Shown here: positions 32,729-34,374 of the stretch, in pieces
Numbering within the stretch: the stretch's first letter is position 1
Layout of the letters: every line of letters starts with the position of its first letter
Source: [Eubacterium] cellulosolvens LD2006
GTDB lineage: Bacteria; Bacillota; Clostridia; Lachnospirales; Lachnospiraceae
NCBI RefSeq assembly: GCF_000621585.1
Contig: NZ_JHXY01000028.1
Location: 1 to 34,374, forward strand
Length of the DNA stretch: 34,374 bases
Direction of reading: 5' to 3'
Notes under the pieces: generated by a model
What the model saw: the letters and a program-made list of their open reading frames with translations, nothing else
Databases searched by the model: none
Told to the model about the DNA's origin: nothing
Made by a program: the position numbers and the translations under genes

Positions 32729-34374
32729 ATGAGAAAACAGAAGATCCTTGCAATTGTAGCTGCATGTCTGGTTGCGACGGCATGTCCTAGCGTAGTATCT
32801 GCTGGAGAAGTTGAGCAGCAGGAAGCTACCACGGAGTTATATGGATCGTCAGAGACTGTCATTCTCTCTGGAGATTGTTCGGCGACTGCCGAAGATCATG
32901 TCAAATGGGAGTTAGTAAAGAAAGAAGATGGAAAGTATAAAATCATCGTTTCAGGTACTGGAAGAATGTTTTGTAATGAAGCCGATGATTGTGATACGAA
33001 TTATGACTATGGCAGTCTCCCTGGTAGAATTTGTTATGAATTGGCGAACAACGGAATTGAAAGCAAGAATATAATTATTACGGAAGTCGAAATACGGGAA
33101 GGTGTTTTGAATGTCGGCAATGGTGCTTTCGTTCCTGCAAGATATGACGGTTGGGAACATGAAATAGAACGAATAATACTACCCGATGGATTAACAGATA
33201 TAGGTTGTTTTGCATTTGAGGATTGCAGTAGTCTCAAAGAAATAAACATGCCCAATAGTGTTACTTCCATTGGAAACGGATCGTTTGAGGGTTGCAGTAG
33301 TCTCAAAGAAATAAACATACCCGATAGTGTTACTTCCATTGGAAACGGATCGTTTGAAAGGTGTAGCAGCCTTGAAAAAGTAAACATACCCAATGGCGTG
33401 ACGTGCATTGATTGTGTTTTTTCAGGGTGTAGCAAACTTAAAAAAATAAGCATACCAAGCAGCGTGACGTCTATGATGAGTGCATTTGAGGGTTGCGAAA
33501 GCCTTGAAGAAGTAAATATACCCAATGGTGTAACGTCTCTTGATGGTACTTTTTATAATTGCAGCAGTCTTAAAGAAATCCACATACCAAATAGTGTGGC
33601 ATCTATAGGTGACTGGACGTTTTTTCATTGTAAAAATCTGAAAGAGATCTGTATACCCGACAGCGTGACTTTGGTCGCAGGTTCTGCATTTGAGGGTTGC
33701 GACGGTCTTAAAGAACTACGTATTCCGGAGGGCGTTAAAACAATTAGTAAGAACGATAGTGTCGGTATGGGGACTTTTTTCGATCTAAAAAACTTAAAAG
33801 CAATTTACTTGCCGCATTCACTTCAAAGGATGGAAATGTCATATTCAGTCGCATTAAAAACAGCTTTAACGGATATTTACTACAATGGAACAAAAAACGA
33901 GTGGGATGAAATAGAAAAAATCCATAAAAGGGTGGTCTTTATGGATGGAGACTTTGAATATGAAAAAGATGACTGGAGCTTTTTGGGAGTAAAGGATGTC
34001 ACCGTTCATTTTCTGGATTCTGAAATAACTGTTCCGGCTATAACACCAGAAGCAACAGCAACACCCACACCTAAGCCGACAGCTACCGCGACTCCGACGC
34101 CAACGGCAGCTCCTGGAAAAGAGAAAGCGGTGACCATGTATAGACTGTACAATGCACTCAACAAAGAACATTTCTATACGGCCTCTACACATGAGAAGGA
34201 TGTGCTGGTTACCAGAGGCTGGAAGTATGAGGGCGTTGGCTGGTACGCGCCGGAGAAGTCAAACACACCGGTCTACCGTCTTTACAATCCTTTTGTAAGA
34301 GATCATCATTACACAACAGACGCGAATGAGAAGAACGTCTTATCATCGAAATATGGCTGGATCTATGAGGGAAT
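32729..34374 (+). CDS. BspA-like leucine-rich-repeat surface protein with DUF5648-like modules (3' end outside window)
   Basis: Translation from ATG 32729 (AGAAGGAGA upstream) stays open to the window end, giving at least 548 residues. A signal peptide (MRKQKILAIVAACLVA onward, probable cleavage after VSA near residue 25) is followed by an N-terminal region. About eight LRR_5/BspA repeats of roughly 23 residues (LKEINIPDSVTSIGNGSFEG pattern) fill about residues 145-360. A Thr/Pro/Ala-rich linker (about residues 430-465) leads to DUF5648-like modules with MYRLYNALNKEHFYT and VYRLYNPFVRDHHYT. These features indicate a secreted or wall-associated adhesin-like protein. It is separate from the modules upstream by the terminator and the gene-poor gap. 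Confidence 0.85.
   Translation, partial: MRKQKILAIVAACLVATACPSVVSAGEVEQQEATTELYGSSETVILSGDCSATAEDHVKWELVKKEDGKYKIIVSGTGRMFCNEADDCDTNYDYGSLPGRICYELANNGIESKNIIITEVEIREGVLNVGNGAFVPARYDGWEHEIERIILPDGLTDIGCFAFEDCSSLKEINMPNSVTSIGNGSFEGCSSLKEINIPDSVTSIGNGSFERCSSLEKVNIPNGVTCIDCVFSGCSKLKKISIPSSVTSMMSAFEGCESLEEVNIPNGVTSLDGTFYNCSSLKEIHIPNSVASIGDWTFFHCKNLKEICIPDSVTLVAGSAFEGCDGLKELRIPEGVKTISKNDSVGMGTFFDLKNLKAIYLPHSLQRMEMSYSVALKTALTDIYYNGTKNEWDEIEKIHKRVVFMDGDFEYEKDDWSFLGVKDVTVHFLDSEITVPAITPEATATPTPKPTATATPTPTAAPGKEKAVTMYRLYNALNKEHFYTASTHEKDVLVTRGWKYEGVGWYAPEKSNTPVYRLYNPFVRDHHYTTDANEKNVLSSKYGWIYEG
33215..33352 (+). repeat. Two near-identical 69-base tandem repeats inside the LRR gene
   Basis: Units 33215-33283 and 33284-33352 are nearly identical at the DNA level and each encode one 23-residue leucine-rich repeat. 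The other LRR units nearby are more diverged. This points to recent duplication and possible copy-number variation. Confidence 0.85.

Noticed and set aside
33034-33525. A 163-codon repetitive open frame on the - strand
   Set aside because: Its repeats are the reverse reading of the LRR units of the + strand surface-protein gene.
33215-33630. Possible CRISPR-like array
   Set aside because: The repeats are contiguous 69-base coding units with no unique spacers and encode leucine-rich repeats.

Overview
The window is one long run of + strand genes from a low-to-mid GC Gram-positive bacterium, most likely a gut Clostridia/Lachnospiraceae member. This is inferred from family content (DUF5702 pseudopilin, DUF6382-FHA protein, zinc-ribbon Ser/Thr kinase with ectodomain, WG-repeat protein, BspA-like surface protein), from strong AGGAGG ribosome sites, and from a Tad pilus locus with no outer-membrane secretin. 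No tRNA, rRNA, CRISPR array or complete insertion sequence was seen.

Region 1 (1-14366) is a rare combination of families. It holds the tail of a calcium-type P-type ATPase, two TerD-superfamily proteins (one TerA-like, one classical TerD), a membrane-anchored vWA protein with an intact MIDAS site, a 1151-residue Tubulin_2 (FtsZ/tubulin-like) protein, two unrecognised proteins, a zinc-ribbon GTPase of the DO-GTPase/TRAFAC type, a GAP1-N2-like GTPase-associated protein that begins one base after it, and a third TerD protein carrying a SEC-C metal motif and 11-residue repeats. The content resembles the Ter stress-response networks and the NTP-dependent conflict/signalling systems predicted by comparative genomics. 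The proposed function is inference.

Region 2 (14403-24981) begins with a multi-pass membrane protein of unknown role and continues with a Tad/Flp pilus system: TadZ (degenerate P-loop), TadA/CpaF ATPase, TadB, TadC, a Flp-like pilin, a strong hairpin terminator, a TadE-like pseudopilin, a DUF5702/TadG-like protein, a lipoprotein, a second TadE-like protein and a prepilin peptidase.

Region 3 (24983-30778) is a phosphosignalling module: a TPR/WG-repeat membrane-anchored protein, a DUF6382-FHA protein, a transmembrane Ser/Thr kinase with zinc ribbon and extracellular ricin-like domain, a second FHA-like protein and a PP2C phosphatase. Kinase, FHA and PP2C together recall threonine-phosphorylation control of type VI secretion, here placed beside a Tad pilus and a tubulin/GTPase apparatus.

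Region 4 (30779-34374) looks like a breakpoint followed by unrelated cargo. It holds a deleted, frameshifted duplicate of part of the tubulin-like gene (about 91% identical over 120 bases), a C_GCAxxG_C_C family protein, a small lipoprotein with a good terminator, a gene-poor stretch with a possible decayed reading frame, and the 5' part of a large leucine-rich-repeat surface protein with DUF5648-like modules that runs off the window.

Working model (inference): TerD proteins, vWA protein, tubulin-like filament and GTPase/GAP1 pair form a calcium- or metal-responsive membrane-associated machine, co-encoded with a Tad pilus and regulated by Thr phosphorylation read by FHA domains.
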